Of a stretch of DNA of 64,000 bases, positions 44,847-56,800 are shown in pieces. Numbering within the stretch: the first letter of the stretch is position 1; each line of letters begins with the position of its first letter. The notes beneath the pieces were generated by a model that searched no databases, was not told where the DNA came from, and saw only the letters and a list, made by a program, of their open reading frames with translations. A program made the translations under genes and the position numbers. The stretch covers positions 248,001 through 312,000 of the forward strand of contig JAGMUV010000042.1 of the NCBI GenBank assembly GCA_020744425.1. Reading direction: 5' to 3'. Source of the DNA: Dactylonectria macrodidyma (lineage: Eukaryota > Ascomycota > Sordariomycetes > Hypocreales > Nectriaceae).

Positions 44847-46662
44847 ATGACCTCCCCGCCGCGCAACGACCCTCTCAATGAGGTCGACGAGTTGGCCAAA
44901 GGGGGCGCCGCCATTCACAATGATTTCAAGAAGGAGCCTGACTCGGGCCCGGAGCACTGGTTCTCAGACGAGGAGCAGAAACGTATCATACGCCGCATCG
45001 ACTGTCGGCTAATCCCTATCGTCGGCTTGATGTACTGCGTGTCTCTCATTGACCGCACCAACGTCGCAGCCGCAAGCATTGCTGGCATGCTGGAGGACTT
45101 GGAGCTGATCGGAAACAGATACGTTAGCAGACCTCGTCTGGTCATATCCTCGTTTCTCTGTTCTAACGTGCTCTGGTAGTCTATCATTACCCTCGTCTTC
45201 TTCACCACCTACATCGTGTTTCAGCCACCTTCTACCGTCATTGTTCGCAAGATCGGGCCTCGGATCCACTTGGGTAGTATCACTTTGCTCTGGGGAGCGG
45301 TCATGATTGGGATGGGCTTCACTCAGAAGTGGGAACAACTGGCTGCGCTACGAGTAATCCTTGGCTTACTGGAAGCTGGTTTCTTCCCCAGCTGCGTGTA
45401 TCTCCTGAGCACATGGTATACCCGATGTGAGTTATATGTTTATCCTTGGCTCGTCCATTCGACTGTATTGCAAGTAGCTGATAAGTGCAGACGAGATGGG
45501 CAGGCGATACGCCATGTTCTACGCCTTTGGAGCTGTCGCAGGTGCTCTGGCGGGCATCATGGCCTACGGGGTACGATGACCTTTGCCCATAATCCCTATC
45601 TCATTCAGTTCAGATTGCTAATAAGGCTCGGTATAAGCTCGTCCACATGCACGGCATTGCCAATATGGGCGGCTGGCGCTGGCTTTTCATCGTCGAGGGG
45701 ATCCTCACCTGTGTCATCGCTCTCGTTGGATCCTGGCTTCTGGTTGACTTCCCAGACTCCAAGCGCAAGAGTTGGAGGTTTCTCACTGATCGTGAGCGGG
45801 CTTGGGTTGTGTCACGGGTTGACGCTGACCGCGGCGATGCGAGTGCAACCAAGTTTTCGGTCAAGAAGTTTGCTTCTCACGCTTTGGATTTCAAGGTGTG
45901 GGCATTCGGACTCCTCTTCTTTTGCACCTCCACCCAGGGCTATGCCATGTCCTTCTTTACGCCTATCATCCTCACTATGGGCATGGGATTTGGTCGAACT
46001 GCTACTCAACTCATCTCCGTCACTCCTCTGCTGTTCGGTGCCGTCGTTATGTACGCCATCGGCTGGATCGGCGATCGCTGGAAGCTCAGAGGCCCTCTCA
46101 TCATTTTCAACATGGTGGCGGCCATCATTGGCCTCGTCTTGATTGGATTCCACTCGACGACTGGCGTTCGTTTTTTCGGCGTCTTTTTAGCCTCGGCAGG
46201 AGTCAATTCCAACCTGCCAACCATCATGACTTACCAAGCAAACAACATCCGCGGCCAGTGGAAGCGTGCCTCAGCCAGCGCGGTCCTGGTTGGCATGGGA
46301 GGCATGGGAGGCATTGCAGGTAGCCTCGTCTTTAGGTGAGGTTTGGGCCTAACTACTATTGCTCGTGGCCGCGATCATCTAACACTCAAAAAACAGGACC
46401 AAAGATGCTCCTAACTTCCGACCAGGCTTGTGGGCATGTATTGCGTGCTCCTTGGCGAGCATCGTCTTGGTTCTGTCCCTGAGCATCCACTTTCATTTCA
46501 AGAACCGCCAGGCTGACCGCGACGGCATTATCCTCGAAGACGAAGAAGACGCACAGGTATGCTAACCGTCACAGACAAAGCCGCTCAAAAATCGAGTTGC
46601 AGAAGGGCTGACGACCTTAGGTATCTCCCGAGTCGAGAGCGACCTTCAGATTCACGTACTAA
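44847..46662 (+). CDS. MFS transporter, anion:cation symporter (Dal5-like) family
   Basis: Six exons: 44847-45122, 45180-45426, 45491-45570, 45638-46335, 46397-46556 and 46621-46662, giving 500 residues in whole codons. Family signatures are RRIDCRLIPIVGLMYCVSLI with DRTNVAAASI (helix 1), RVILGLLEAGFFPSCVYLLS, MAYGLVHMHGIANMGGWRWL, the central loop FPDSKRKSWRFLTDRERAWV and the typical C-terminus FRFTY. Twelve membrane helices are expected. Members import organic acids, vitamins, allantoate, small peptides or phenolic and sugar-acid breakdown products with protons. Its place among GH3, tannase, GH106 and GH43 genes, and the shared promoter element, suggest import of a partly trimmed plant glycoside or its aglycone; that is inference. 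Confidence 0.92.
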
Positions 46663-47689
46663 TGCCAGCCTTCTTGCGTAATGGCAACTCGAAATACGGT
46701 ACTGTCACTCGTTCATGTTGAAATGCCGTCAAATTGTCCATTCTTTGAAGTGGGTATTTGATGCAGGACATGGGGGTCACATTCTGGGACACCAATAGTT
46801 GTTAACTTAACATAGTTAATAATACAATGTCTTTTAGAAATATTACTGGAAGAATTTAACATATAAAATGAATATTGAGGTCAAGGTCCTTGGCAGCACA
46901 CACCAGGAGGGGGGGAGAGGTCAAACATTCCTAAAAAAAACAGAAGAACAACAGTGTGATGGGGCCAAAACCCAAGCTCAAGGCAACAGTAACTAAAAAA
47001 TCATAGAATGAATACAAATGGTATAAGCTATAATAGTATAAAATCAAGTCAAAATCTTAACCATTATGAAGATTCCGTATTAATATAGTTATTAAATTTT
47101 TAATTTTAAGTTAAATAGCCTCACTTTAATAATATTTATTCATATATTAGTTAAAAACGGCAGATATATGTACTATGTAGATGTAGATTATATCCCCCCT
47201 CTCCAGTGAGGACAGGAGCAGCCTCGCTAGCGAAGTCTGCTTGCCTAGTCTAGCTCCTGGGTAGTTGGTGGTCGGGTTGATGGTGAACAGTCACGCCCCA
47301 CACCCGGTAAGACTCAAGATTGGCTCGAACGCAAACATCTCACGCTATTTCTCGCCCGGCTGGATCCACGCTGGCTCTGAGGTTGAGGCTTCCGGTAGGG
47401 CCGGTTCTTGGCAGGTGGATTCCGGATGACGGGACTCTGCTTAGCACTCGTCGACTTCCAATAGATGCAAGAGGTGGTTGATGAATACCTATCAATGAAG
47501 TTGCTGGAGTTTTGTTCCTGGTAAATACTTGCTGACCCTTGTCTTTCTGAAAACCATAAAGGTCCTGATCTATCGTCAGGATCAAACGTATATACGTGAC
47601 TATAGAACGCTGTCTCTGCCTCTGCTCCTCCACAACCTCCCCGCCCCCCCCCGAGCTTCTCTATCCGCCAGCTACTCGTGACCGCCAAA
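46663..47689. promoter_or_regulatory. Intergenic with AT-rich block; upstream region of GH3
   Basis: About 46790-47200 is strongly AT-rich and low in complexity, unlike its GC-balanced neighbours, and may be a decayed insertion. The last 400 bp before GH3 hold CTACCGG on the reverse strand (47392-47398) preceded by CCGGCC, which is only a partial match to the cluster element. Confidence 0.5.
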
Positions 47690-49945
47690 ATGAGCAAGAA
47701 AATGGAATTCCACAATGCTGTTTCCAGAATTCAAGAAGGCGGAGATGTCAATATCCTGGTCCAAGACTTGATCAGCCAGCTCACGGATGACGAGAAGCTA
47801 GCCATGCTGCACGGTGACGTTTCCTTCTGGAAGGGAATGTCGGAACTCTTCACCAACGTATATACCAAGAAGCCATATCCCCATGGCGCCATTGAACGCC
47901 TGGGGATTCCCGGTATACAATACTGCGATGGTCCCCGGGGCGTGAATATCAACAAGGCCACCGTCTTCCCTTGTAGCACGGCTCGTGGTGCAACGTGGGA
48001 CCCGCAGCTTGAGGAGAGAATTGGCCATGCCATAGGCCTTGAGGCGCGCACTTACGGTGCCAACTGCGTGGGCAGCGTCTGCATTAACCTCCCCCGGCAT
48101 CCAGCTTGGGGACGCGTACAGGAAACGTACGGGGAGGATCCCTTGTTGTTGGGCCGATTTGGAGTTGCCCACGTCCAGGGACTCGAGACGAACGTCATGA
48201 GCTGCGTCAAACATTATGCTCTCAACTCAATCGAGACGTCTCGGTTCCGAGTCAATGTCAACATTGACGACGCAGCGCTTCACGAGGTCTATCTGCCTCA
48301 TTTCAAAGACTGCGTTGATGGGGGTGCTTCCTCTATCATGACGGCCTATAACTCCGTCAATGGCGAGTGGGCGGGTGAATCAGAGGCGTTGATCCGAGAA
48401 ATTCTACGCGAAAAATGGAAATTTGGAGGTATCACGATTACCGATTGGCTCTTCGGCCTCCGGGACGGCGTCAAATCAGTCAAGGCCGACCTCGATATCG
48501 AAGCTCCTTTCCAGAACCGTCGTGCTGCGTCGCTCAAACCGGCCTTGGAGTCGGGCGAGCTCAAGTGGTCTGACATTGACAGACTCGCGACGCGCATCCT
48601 CCGCACGCAACTCAAGTTTTACGCTACTCGCCAGCCAACTGAACCCGCGGCGGATGTCGTCTTTAGCAGAGAGCACCGCGATCTTGCCAGAGAAGTGGCG
48701 ACGAGGGCCATTGTCCTTCTCAAGAACCAGGAAGTTGAATGTGGCCATCCCTTGCTGCCGTTATCAACTGACCTCTCGAGTTGTGCTGTTATCGGACGTC
48801 ACGCAGACACAGGCTTGACTGGCGATCGCGCGTCTTCGTGGGTCGACTGTCCCATAGTCACTTCTCCCTTCCAGGGCATCAAGGAGCAGCTACCACAGAC
48901 CAAATTCCATCTCTCGGCATCTGACGATGAGGGATCTGCCATAGAGGCTGCCAAGAAGTCCACCGTGGCCATCGTGATTGTTGGCTACGACGGAAACGAC
49001 GAGGGCGAGTTCCTCAAGCCCTCGCCGGCTCATGACGCTGGAGCGTTGGCCTTGCTGCAGAAGCCAGACGATTCGCCTGAGGCCCAGATTGTCCAGGCCG
49101 GCAGGGATCGAGCTCGAGACCCCGACGTGCTGAAAAGTGCTAAAACAGGGCCCACAACCCGGCCCGAGGATGACTTTGCCAGCCGTCCAACTGGCGGCGA
49201 CCGTATGAGCGTCCGCCTCCGACCGCCAGACGTACGCCTGATCCGTGCCGTGTCAGCCGCGAACCCACGCACTATCGTGTCGATCATCACCGCAGGGGCA
49301 GTCATCGCTGAGGAATGGTATCAGAGCGTGCCTTCGCTCCTTGTCTGTTGGTACAACGGCTGCGAGAACGGACGCGCCCTTGCCGATGTGCTCACTGGCA
49401 AGTCTAACCCCAGCGGACGTCTGCCCTGGAGCATGCCACGGACGGAGGCACATCTACCTGCGTTTGAATCGGATGTCGACGAGATCACATATGACAAGTG
49501 GTTTGGCCAGCGGATGCTCGACAGGATGGGGGTACAGGCCACGTACCCCCTGGGCTACGGCATCTCGTACACGCAGTTCGAGTTGCTGAGCGCAGAGCTT
49601 TACGAGACTCGATCCGGTGGCGAGTCAAGGATCATCATTCGCGCCGCTGCCAAGAATACTGGCGACAGATCGGGATGGTGCGTGTTACAAGTATATGGCT
49701 GCCCAGAATTTGGCCCTGGGCCGCATGACTTCCCAAATCGCCTCCTTGCGGGATTCAAGACCCAGGATATTGGCGCTGGTGAGACAAGGGAGGTGGAAAT
49801 CCCAGTTTCATTGTCACCATTCCGTCGATGGGTGGATGGAGACTTTGTGGCTGACGCCCGTTCCATCACGTTCCAGGTTGGGCAATACGCCGGAGATGAT
49901 AAAAGTCTGGTTTGCCGGTATGCGAACTTAAGGGCTAATCTGTAG
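47690..49945 (+). CDS. Glycoside hydrolase family 3, intracellular beta-glucosidase type
   Basis: Intronless, 751 residues from the ATG of MSKKMEFHNAV; no signal peptide. GH3 order is kept: LTDDEKLAMLHGD, IPGIQYCDGPRGVN, GRVQETYGEDPLLLG, VKHYALNSIETSRFRVNV and ITITDWLFGLRDG with Asp252 as nucleophile. Then come the alpha/beta sandwich (VGYDGNDEGEF, GGDRMSVRLRPPDVRLIRAV, WYNGCENGRALADVLTGKSN) and a C-terminal fibronectin-like domain (YPLGYGISYTQFEL). Members release glucose or other beta-linked sugars. The cytosolic location fits hydrolysis of an imported glycoside, by analogy with intracellular fungal GH3 enzymes. Its neighbours are the MFS importer (1 kb upstream) and a secreted tannase-family esterase. 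Confidence 0.93.
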   Translation: MSKKMEFHNAVSRIQEGGDVNILVQDLISQLTDDEKLAMLHGDVSFWKGMSELFTNVYTKKPYPHGAIERLGIPGIQYCDGPRGVNINKATVFPCSTARGATWDPQLEERIGHAIGLEARTYGANCVGSVCINLPRHPAWGRVQETYGEDPLLLGRFGVAHVQGLETNVMSCVKHYALNSIETSRFRVNVNIDDAALHEVYLPHFKDCVDGGASSIMTAYNSVNGEWAGESEALIREILREKWKFGGITITDWLFGLRDGVKSVKADLDIEAPFQNRRAASLKPALESGELKWSDIDRLATRILRTQLKFYATRQPTEPAADVVFSREHRDLAREVATRAIVLLKNQEVECGHPLLPLSTDLSSCAVIGRHADTGLTGDRASSWVDCPIVTSPFQGIKEQLPQTKFHLSASDDEGSAIEAAKKSTVAIVIVGYDGNDEGEFLKPSPAHDAGALALLQKPDDSPEAQIVQAGRDRARDPDVLKSAKTGPTTRPEDDFASRPTGGDRMSVRLRPPDVRLIRAVSAANPRTIVSIITAGAVIAEEWYQSVPSLLVCWYNGCENGRALADVLTGKSNPSGRLPWSMPRTEAHLPAFESDVDEITYDKWFGQRMLDRMGVQATYPLGYGISYTQFELLSAELYETRSGGESRIIIRAAAKNTGDRSGWCVLQVYGCPEFGPGPHDFPNRLLAGFKTQDIGAGETREVEIPVSLSPFRRWVDGDFVADARSITFQVGQYAGDDKSLVCRYANLRANL

Positions 49946-51337
49946 GGTGGACTGCGAGATCATCTGGGTTCGTGAGGAGCATGTGCAGAATTCTACGTGG
50001 ACCAAGTAAGCCATAGAATGTCATGGATATCGACTCGTGGATTTATACTCCGTTCTACAGGCGTTAAATATCGATGGTGGACTCGAATGAATAATTAAAT
50101 AAAATGCCCACTACTCGATATACCTGCCGATCTTGTTTCGATTTCGGAACCAAACACCTCACCAATGAAATAGCAGAACAACCTCTCAACAGTACCGGGA
50201 AAGGATTAGAATATGAAAAGGCTAACTGAGACGATGGGGGAGAGTAAGTGGTTTGAACAGAAGCTGTTGATGTTTCAACATGATGTCGGGTAGATGAAGG
50301 TCTGGGCATTCTTGACTGAATCGGGAGCGGCGGTGTGGATATTGGTTTCGGTATTGAGCATCAGAAACCATCAACTTACAGGCGGTTTGTATGATGTTGA
50401 ACATGGCCTGAATGTTTCTCCGGAAGCAGTTGTCCCTCGAGATCAGCAAGTTGCGAGAATACCCAGCCAAGGGGATGACGACGCCCTGAGGTCGATGTTG
50501 AGAATCACACTACCCTGCCTGGTCCTAGTGGGTGAGATAGTAGGGCACAGCCGACTTTGCCTGACAACTCCGTGAAAGTGGGCAAATATCCACATGGCTA
50601 GCCTGCTTCCCCATGCCAGGGAAGAGGGCATCACCATTGCCAAGAGTCTGTGGTTCACGCTTGAGCGTGGTGCAGAACGCCGCGGGGTTGGGCGGCGGCG
50701 CAGCGAGGAGGGACTCATCCTTGAGCCCGAGAGACTGAGCACTTCAGAACTCCCGACAATTACAATTACAATGCGACAAGCTTGTTGGACCCGGATTCAC
50801 ACAGCATTGGTTCGTTTCCGCCGGCCCGGTAGCGTCCTTTCAGCGTGTGTTCGTCGTTGAGTGTGGAGGTCAGCTTGCAGATCCCTGTGGGCCACCGCCG
50901 GGGTAGTATCCGCTTCGTCTGAAAAGACCCCGAAGCATGGACAGGGGTGGAATGATCCACGGCGCGTGGACCATGCCAGATGACACCTCATCTCACGGAA
51001 GAGTATGCGAGCTTCTAGAATAGTTCGTAGATCGATGACAAGCCCTGGAAATCTAGCCCGCATTTGGGCTTTTAGATCTAGGAAACGTAGCATGGCATTG
51101 ACCGAAAGGCGGTAACGAAATTGTCCGGGAGAGCGCGTGGTTAATTTGCCGATCAAGAGAGCGGGAACTGTCCATCACGAACACTTCGAGAACGAAAAAG
51201 GTGAAGTTCGAAAGAGTATTAATACCTGCATCGAGAAACCGTCACCGGAAGAAATAGTTGTCATCTCATCCTTTCATTGTCACCTGCTATCATCCCTCTT
51301 TCCCCCCCACGGCTGAGGTATCATCTCGTTGGTGATA
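49946..51337. promoter_or_regulatory. Intergenic region before the tannase gene
   Basis: 1.4 kb without a supported gene. It carries one exact CTACCGGNCCGG site, annotated separately. Confidence 0.5.
50821..50832 (-). promoter_or_regulatory. CTACCGGGCCGG element upstream of tannase
   Basis: Exact match to CTACCGGNCCGG on the reverse strand, about 505 bp before the tannase start codon. The core CCGGNCCGG is palindromic, so orientation may matter little. Confidence 0.7.
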
Positions 51338-52990
51338 ATGGCTCTCTCAACTCTTCTTGTGACGTTCCTGATGGGTGCTGGCTTAGCTAATGCTGCTACT
51401 GTCTCTTACGACGCGAAACCCATCGGCTGCAAAGGAATCCAGCCCCCCAAAGTGTCCGGCGCCAGCATCGTGTCCTTCTCCGCACAGGAGCAGTACAATG
51501 TCAGCGGCATCTACGTCGACGAATCCATCCCAAAGATCGATTTCATGGATGGCCTCGACATCTGCAACGTCGAGGTGACGCTCACACACCCCGGAACGGG
51601 CGACAGGACTGGCTTCCAGATCTGGCTTCCTCTGAAGGGCTGGAACAACCGCTTCCTGGCCACAGGAGGTGGCGGATACATTGCCGGTCACCGTGGCGTT
51701 CAGGGACTCGGCCTTCCCGTCAAGAGTGGCTTCGCCGGAGGCATCACCGACGGCGGGAACATCTCTGACGCTGGAGGCTTCCTCTTGCCAGACATGATCA
51801 CGTCCCCGGGCCAGATTGATATGAATCGCCTTACCAATTTTGCCTCCAAGAGTCTTCACGAGCTGGCTGTCATTGGTAAGGCCGTTGCAAAAAGCTTCTA
51901 TGGGAGGGCACCTAGCCACTCCTACTGGCACGGATGCTCTCAAGGTGGCCGTCAGGGTTACATGCTAGCGCAGAAGTACCCCGGCGACTTTGACGGGATT
52001 CTGGCTAACGCTCCTGCTATCGATATCTCGAGGCTTCTCGTTGGTGCAGGGTGGGGTGAATTTACCATGCGGAGGCTCAACCACACGGTCTCGACCTGCG
52101 TCTTCAACGCTTTCTACCGGGCTGCTGTAAAGGCCTGTGACGGAATCGATGGCGTCAAGGATGACATCGTCTCCAACCCCGACAGCTGCCACTTCAACCC
52201 CTTCGATATCGTCGGTCAGACCGTCGACTGCAAGCCTGAGCTCACCACCATCTCCAGCAAAGATGCCGAAGTCGTCAAGGTAATCATGGGAGGTGCCATA
52301 TCGCCCAGTGGGACACAGCTATGGCGGCCCTACTCCTGGGGCATGAACTTCAGCTCCGTCGCTCCCGTGGATCGTAACTTTTCCGAGCTGTGGAACAGGT
52401 GGGTCTCGATCATGGTCAACAAGAACCCGTCTTTTGACAAGAGCAACTACAAGACGCTGGAGCAATTTGCCAAGTTCATGAAGATCTCCGTGGCCGAATA
52501 TGATAGCGTCATTGGCACTACCAGCGCCGACCTTTCCGCCTTCCGTGACCAGGGCGGCAAGCTTCTGACTTGGCACGGTCTTGCCGACGACATCATCCCC
52601 AAGGACAACACAATCAAGTACCGCAAGGCGATTGAGGCAAAAATGGGTGGGAACCAGCTTGTCAATGAGTTCTACAGGGTCTTCTTCCCTGCTGGCATAA
52701 GCCACTGCTTTGGTGGAAATGGCGCTTTTCCTGGTGATGCCCTCGACTCTCTGGTCCAGTGGGTTGAGAAGGGCAAGGCGCCAGAGAAGCTTCACGGCAA
52801 GACGAGGCCTTTTTCCGGCGCACCCGCTGAGAGAATCATCTGCCCATACCCTCTCGTTGCTCGTTATGATGGCAAGGGCGATGACACGAAGGCAAGCAGT
52901 TACACCTGCGCCAAGAACTTTGCTGCAGAGGTCTACTCCGACTCTGCCCAGACCGGAAGGAAAGACACTTCGTTTAATCCCATTTCATGA
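51338..52990 (+). CDS. Secreted tannase / feruloyl esterase family protein
   Basis: Intronless, 550 residues from the ATG of MALSTLLVTFLMGAGLANA, a clear signal peptide. The family core is present: IWLPLKGWNNRFLATGGGGY, YWHGCSQGGRQGYMLAQKYP with Ser at about 201 in the family's Cys-Ser arrangement, HGLADDIIP with the catalytic Asp near 417, and GISHCFGG with the His-Cys pair near 456. The paired Cys next to Ser and His form the family's characteristic disulfide. Members hydrolyse gallate, ferulate, caffeate or related esters on plant sugars and polyphenols, outside the cell. Within this cluster it would deacylate the plant glycoside. Which acid it prefers cannot be read from sequence. Confidence 0.93.
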   Translation: MALSTLLVTFLMGAGLANAATVSYDAKPIGCKGIQPPKVSGASIVSFSAQEQYNVSGIYVDESIPKIDFMDGLDICNVEVTLTHPGTGDRTGFQIWLPLKGWNNRFLATGGGGYIAGHRGVQGLGLPVKSGFAGGITDGGNISDAGGFLLPDMITSPGQIDMNRLTNFASKSLHELAVIGKAVAKSFYGRAPSHSYWHGCSQGGRQGYMLAQKYPGDFDGILANAPAIDISRLLVGAGWGEFTMRRLNHTVSTCVFNAFYRAAVKACDGIDGVKDDIVSNPDSCHFNPFDIVGQTVDCKPELTTISSKDAEVVKVIMGGAISPSGTQLWRPYSWGMNFSSVAPVDRNFSELWNRWVSIMVNKNPSFDKSNYKTLEQFAKFMKISVAEYDSVIGTTSADLSAFRDQGGKLLTWHGLADDIIPKDNTIKYRKAIEAKMGGNQLVNEFYRVFFPAGISHCFGGNGAFPGDALDSLVQWVEKGKAPEKLHGKTRPFSGAPAERIICPYPLVARYDGKGDDTKASSYTCAKNFAAEVYSDSAQTGRKDTSFNPIS

Positions 52991-53821
52991 ATCAGCGGGT
53001 TTCAGAGAGGGATGCTGTTACCGTAACACGAGGACCAGGAGCTGGTGAGTGTGGGTTTGGGCGTGTTTGGTCAGTTGAGGTCACGCTGCAGGAAGCCTTT
53101 AAAAACAATTCATCATTCAATTCTTTTCAAGAGTCTGGGGATGTGGGTTCGAGTCCAATCTCGATTCTTTCAGTTCAATTTAAAATGTCGATATAGCAAA
53201 TTGAATCGGATGACACCGCAGACAAATCTGGAGCTGCCTTGATTAAGTTTTTGCCAATATCCCATGCACCTGTAACGCGGCGTATCAGAACATCGCCTTG
53301 CATTCACTTCGCTTACCCAAAAAAAAAAAAAAAAAGGAAGGGGGGAAAATATACTACAGAACCAATATTTCCAGACCTTTATCAATATGGGCCACAGGGC
53401 CGTACTCAAGCTGCAACTGGGCGAAGCTGCACGTACGGGGGAGAAGCACGAATGGACTTAGGTATGTTTTTCTAGCTCTGTCTATCCTCGGCATCCCCAT
53501 CATCACATGATCATATGCATGGTGCGAAGAAAGAAAAGGGGCTTGGAGTTATTTAAATCTGACTTGACACACTTTACTGCAAGATAAGCATGACAAGGAT
53601 GACTCGACGTCGAGAGGCTGGTATGCAGTGATGTTGACGACGGAGTACTCCCTCCTAGACTCAGCGCTAGGTAAGACGACTACCTGGTTGGTCTCCTTTT
53701 CAAATGCCTAGGCAGATCAATGGTTCCCTACAAGCATTGCGCCCCAATGGGCTATTGCACTCCAAAGACAACCGTTAACGAAAACTCAACGCTGCACTTC
53801 TTAGCGCCAGCTACACACAGG
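52991..53821. other. Convergent intergenic region, no gene seen
   Basis: Lies between the ends of the tannase and GH106 genes and includes an A-run at about 53319. GGTTCGAGTCC near 53146 resembles a tRNA B box, but no A box or cloverleaf surrounds it. Confidence 0.5.
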
Positions 53822-56800
53822 TCAAACGGGGTTCACAACAACCCTCTCGTATGGCGTAACGAACACAGGGCCTACAAGACCATTTTCGGACGGCTCTGGT
53901 GCCGGGAGCACTCTCGGAGGGCCATGAGTCCCGTAAACAACCAAAGGTGGCGCACCGGAGCTCAAAATCTCGCTCCCCAGGCTCCGGAGGTAATTCCACA
54001 TTGTGGTGGGCACAACCAGCGTCACCATGTTTTCCCCGGGGTGTAGGAACGGTCCAATGTCAACAACATGGTTGTAGCAATCGACGGGTAGGGTCTTTTG
54101 TCCGTTGACGATGACCTGTATGGCGTGAAGGACGCGAGGAAGGTTGAGATAAGCGCCGTGGCGTTTCCTGTCACCCGTCCACTCGAACGATGTCTCATAA
54201 TAGCCAATTCCTGATGCATTGGCAAGCTTCGGGTCCTTGGTCCATCCAGACAGCGGTCCATGGAGATTGTGTGTTGTGTTTCTCTTGACGGCTAGGACAT
54301 TGGCGTCGGTGATATCCCGGGGCGCCTCCCAGTGCTCTGCTCGCAGGGTCCACGCCTTGAGATCAAATGGCGGTCTCACTCCGCCAGAGGACGCCTTCAC
54401 CACCTGGCTGCGACCCGTCGAAAGGGTCACTGACTGGGGTGGCTGTGAGGAGGGCTGGTACGGGACGTGCAAGACAAGCCCCTCACGTCCGGAATACTCT
54501 GACCCTAGCACGGTCGAAGGCAATTCCGTAATGGAGAACTTCGGCGTGCTAATACCCTTGAGCTGTTTCTTGGAGAAACCAAACATGATGGTCTGCCCAG
54601 CCCCTAGGTTAATAGGAATCCTCAGCACACCGCGATCTTTGCTCGTGGAGTAATGAAGCAATGGCCTTATGAGGCCAGACCAGGCATCAAAGGTGTAGGC
54701 AAAGACGCCCGATTTCACCTCGATGTATCCGGAGGAAGAGTGTTTATCGGCGAACAAGAATAGATAGTTGATACCCTTCTGGTCATCGCTGCGCCAAGTG
54801 GTATGCACGGTGCTGTTGAGCTTTGTAGCCACGCGAGGAGTGATCCCAATCCGCGCGAGAGCTGCAGTTGACTTGCCTATACCGCAGCGGTGGACATGGG
54901 GCGACGTGAATAAGAGACCCATGACATGGGCGAGGTCATGGGAGCTTCCATTGCCCGCGGCGTAATATTTTGGTTTACCCTCAAAGACAATAGGTAGACC
55001 GGACTGGGCAAACTGAACGAGTCGCTTCGCCCCATCAAGCGCCATCTCATTGTGCTCGGATGTGATAACCAGGGCTTTGAAGGATGCTGAATCCGGACCC
55101 AGCTGCCCATTCTCGACCTTGGCCTGGGACAGATCAAAGTTGTGGGGTGTCAAGTACCTATACGAGTAGCCTTGAGAAAAAACGCATCAGTGGTTGCTCT
55201 GGTTGGGGTCGAGTTGCAGAACTACATACCTGCATCAAGCAGGTCACTCGAGTCGCGAAACGAGTTGAAGTTGGGGTCCGAAGCAGAAACTTTGTTGTAT
55301 AGCGCAACGTCTATAACCGCTCGGCCACTCTGTAAGACGTGCTGTGTCCTGGCGACATACTCCAAAGCCTCATTGAGCCCCCTTTCCCAGGATGGGAACT
55401 TCTCCGAATAGGGCTCCGAGACGACATACTGCCACGCCGTGTATCCTGGCCAGGTAGTATTGTAGTAGTTATGGGCGTACGTCTGGCCGTGGATGACCAC
55501 CCGGTTCACGCCACCAGCAAACGCGCGGTTGATGGATGCGAGCAGGCCTGGGATGGTATGCCTGAAGGCGTTGAGGAACTCGCCGCCCATCTCGTTGGAG
55601 ACGACTCGCTGCCCCGCAAGGGCTGCAGCACCCGAAAACTGGCGGTACCCGTCAATTCCGTCCCTCCACTGAAGGCTTTCACACTCGGGGACATCGACAA
55701 AGGGAACGCTGGCGGCGGCGTCCATCGGCATGTTGTAGGACACCTGGGCGGACATTTGGCGGCCCAGACGGCGGTTGGTCCACTGGGACAGAGCGCCGAT
55801 GTATTCTTGATAGCACTTTTGGAGCGTGGCACGGTAGTCGCCGATGTATCCAGACCCCTGTGTTTCGGAGTCGAGGATAGCCCTAATCGTCCCGGGGCTT
55901 TCCTTCTGTATGTTGATGTTGTTGTTGGCCCACATGATCAAGGGCAGGTAAGCAAAGACGTCGTAGCCGTGCTGAGCCTTGAACCGCTTAGGGAGTTGAG
56001 GTGTCCAGGAGATGTTGGATTGGATTTCCAGGCTGTCCTCCCATCCTTGAAATAAGTGTGTCAGGTTCTCCGCAAAGCAGCGGGGACGTAAGGAGTGTCT
56101 CCAGACTTACCGTAGTTTCCGACCTGAGAGAGTAACTCATCAACGCCGTCAAGGAGGATGTGCTTTTCCCAGAAGTCTATTACGGTTTGGGCACCGCGCG
56201 CACTGAAGTGATCTACGGTAAAGGAGCCGTTGTCGAAAATGGTGTTAGTCGATCTGGCTGGGAAGACGACGTTCTTGGCCAGTGTTCTTCGCTGGTAGAA
56301 AGCGAATACCCAGCGCTCCCGCGACGTGGGTAACTCCTCAGCAGCAACCGGGAGCTTTCCTTGTTTGTTGACCTTGGCGGTGACGGCCTGGAGAGATCCC
56401 TCGCGAATCGTCAGTTGTAAATGGGGAGGCATGCTCGTCTTGTTAGTCTTATCCGTGACCAAGCCTGTGATGGCTGCGATGAGTTCGCCTTCTCCCCATC
56501 CTGGTAGGTCAATGGTTGTTCTCTTGGATGGCACTGGTTCAGCGAAAGGGACCTGCTCCCAACATCATGTCAGTCCCGCTCTCATCTGACTCGGATAAGT
56601 TTGAGGCCGCTCACCAAGTCCCACTGTAGGCCCTTGTCATGCGGCTTCGCCGGGACGCCTTGGCCCTGGTTGGGACCAATAGCAAAGTCCATCACCATGT
56701 CATTGTCTCTATGGGCTTCCAGGGCGCGCCGGAAGATGGCTTGAAACGCGGGAGTGCCAAACCCGTACTTGCTCCAGTCGGCCCCCTCAGGATAGCCTCC

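Noticed and set aside
50797..51156. Reverse-strand 119-codon frame in the tannase promoter
   Set aside because: No family motif, and it overlaps the regulatory region with the exact element.
52114..52125. CTACCGGGCTGC inside the tannase coding sequence
   Set aside because: Two bases of the second half differ and it lies in a coding region, so I do not count it as a site.
53101..53170. tRNA-like B box GGTTCGAGTCC
   Set aside because: No A box, no acceptor stem and a mismatched T stem around it.
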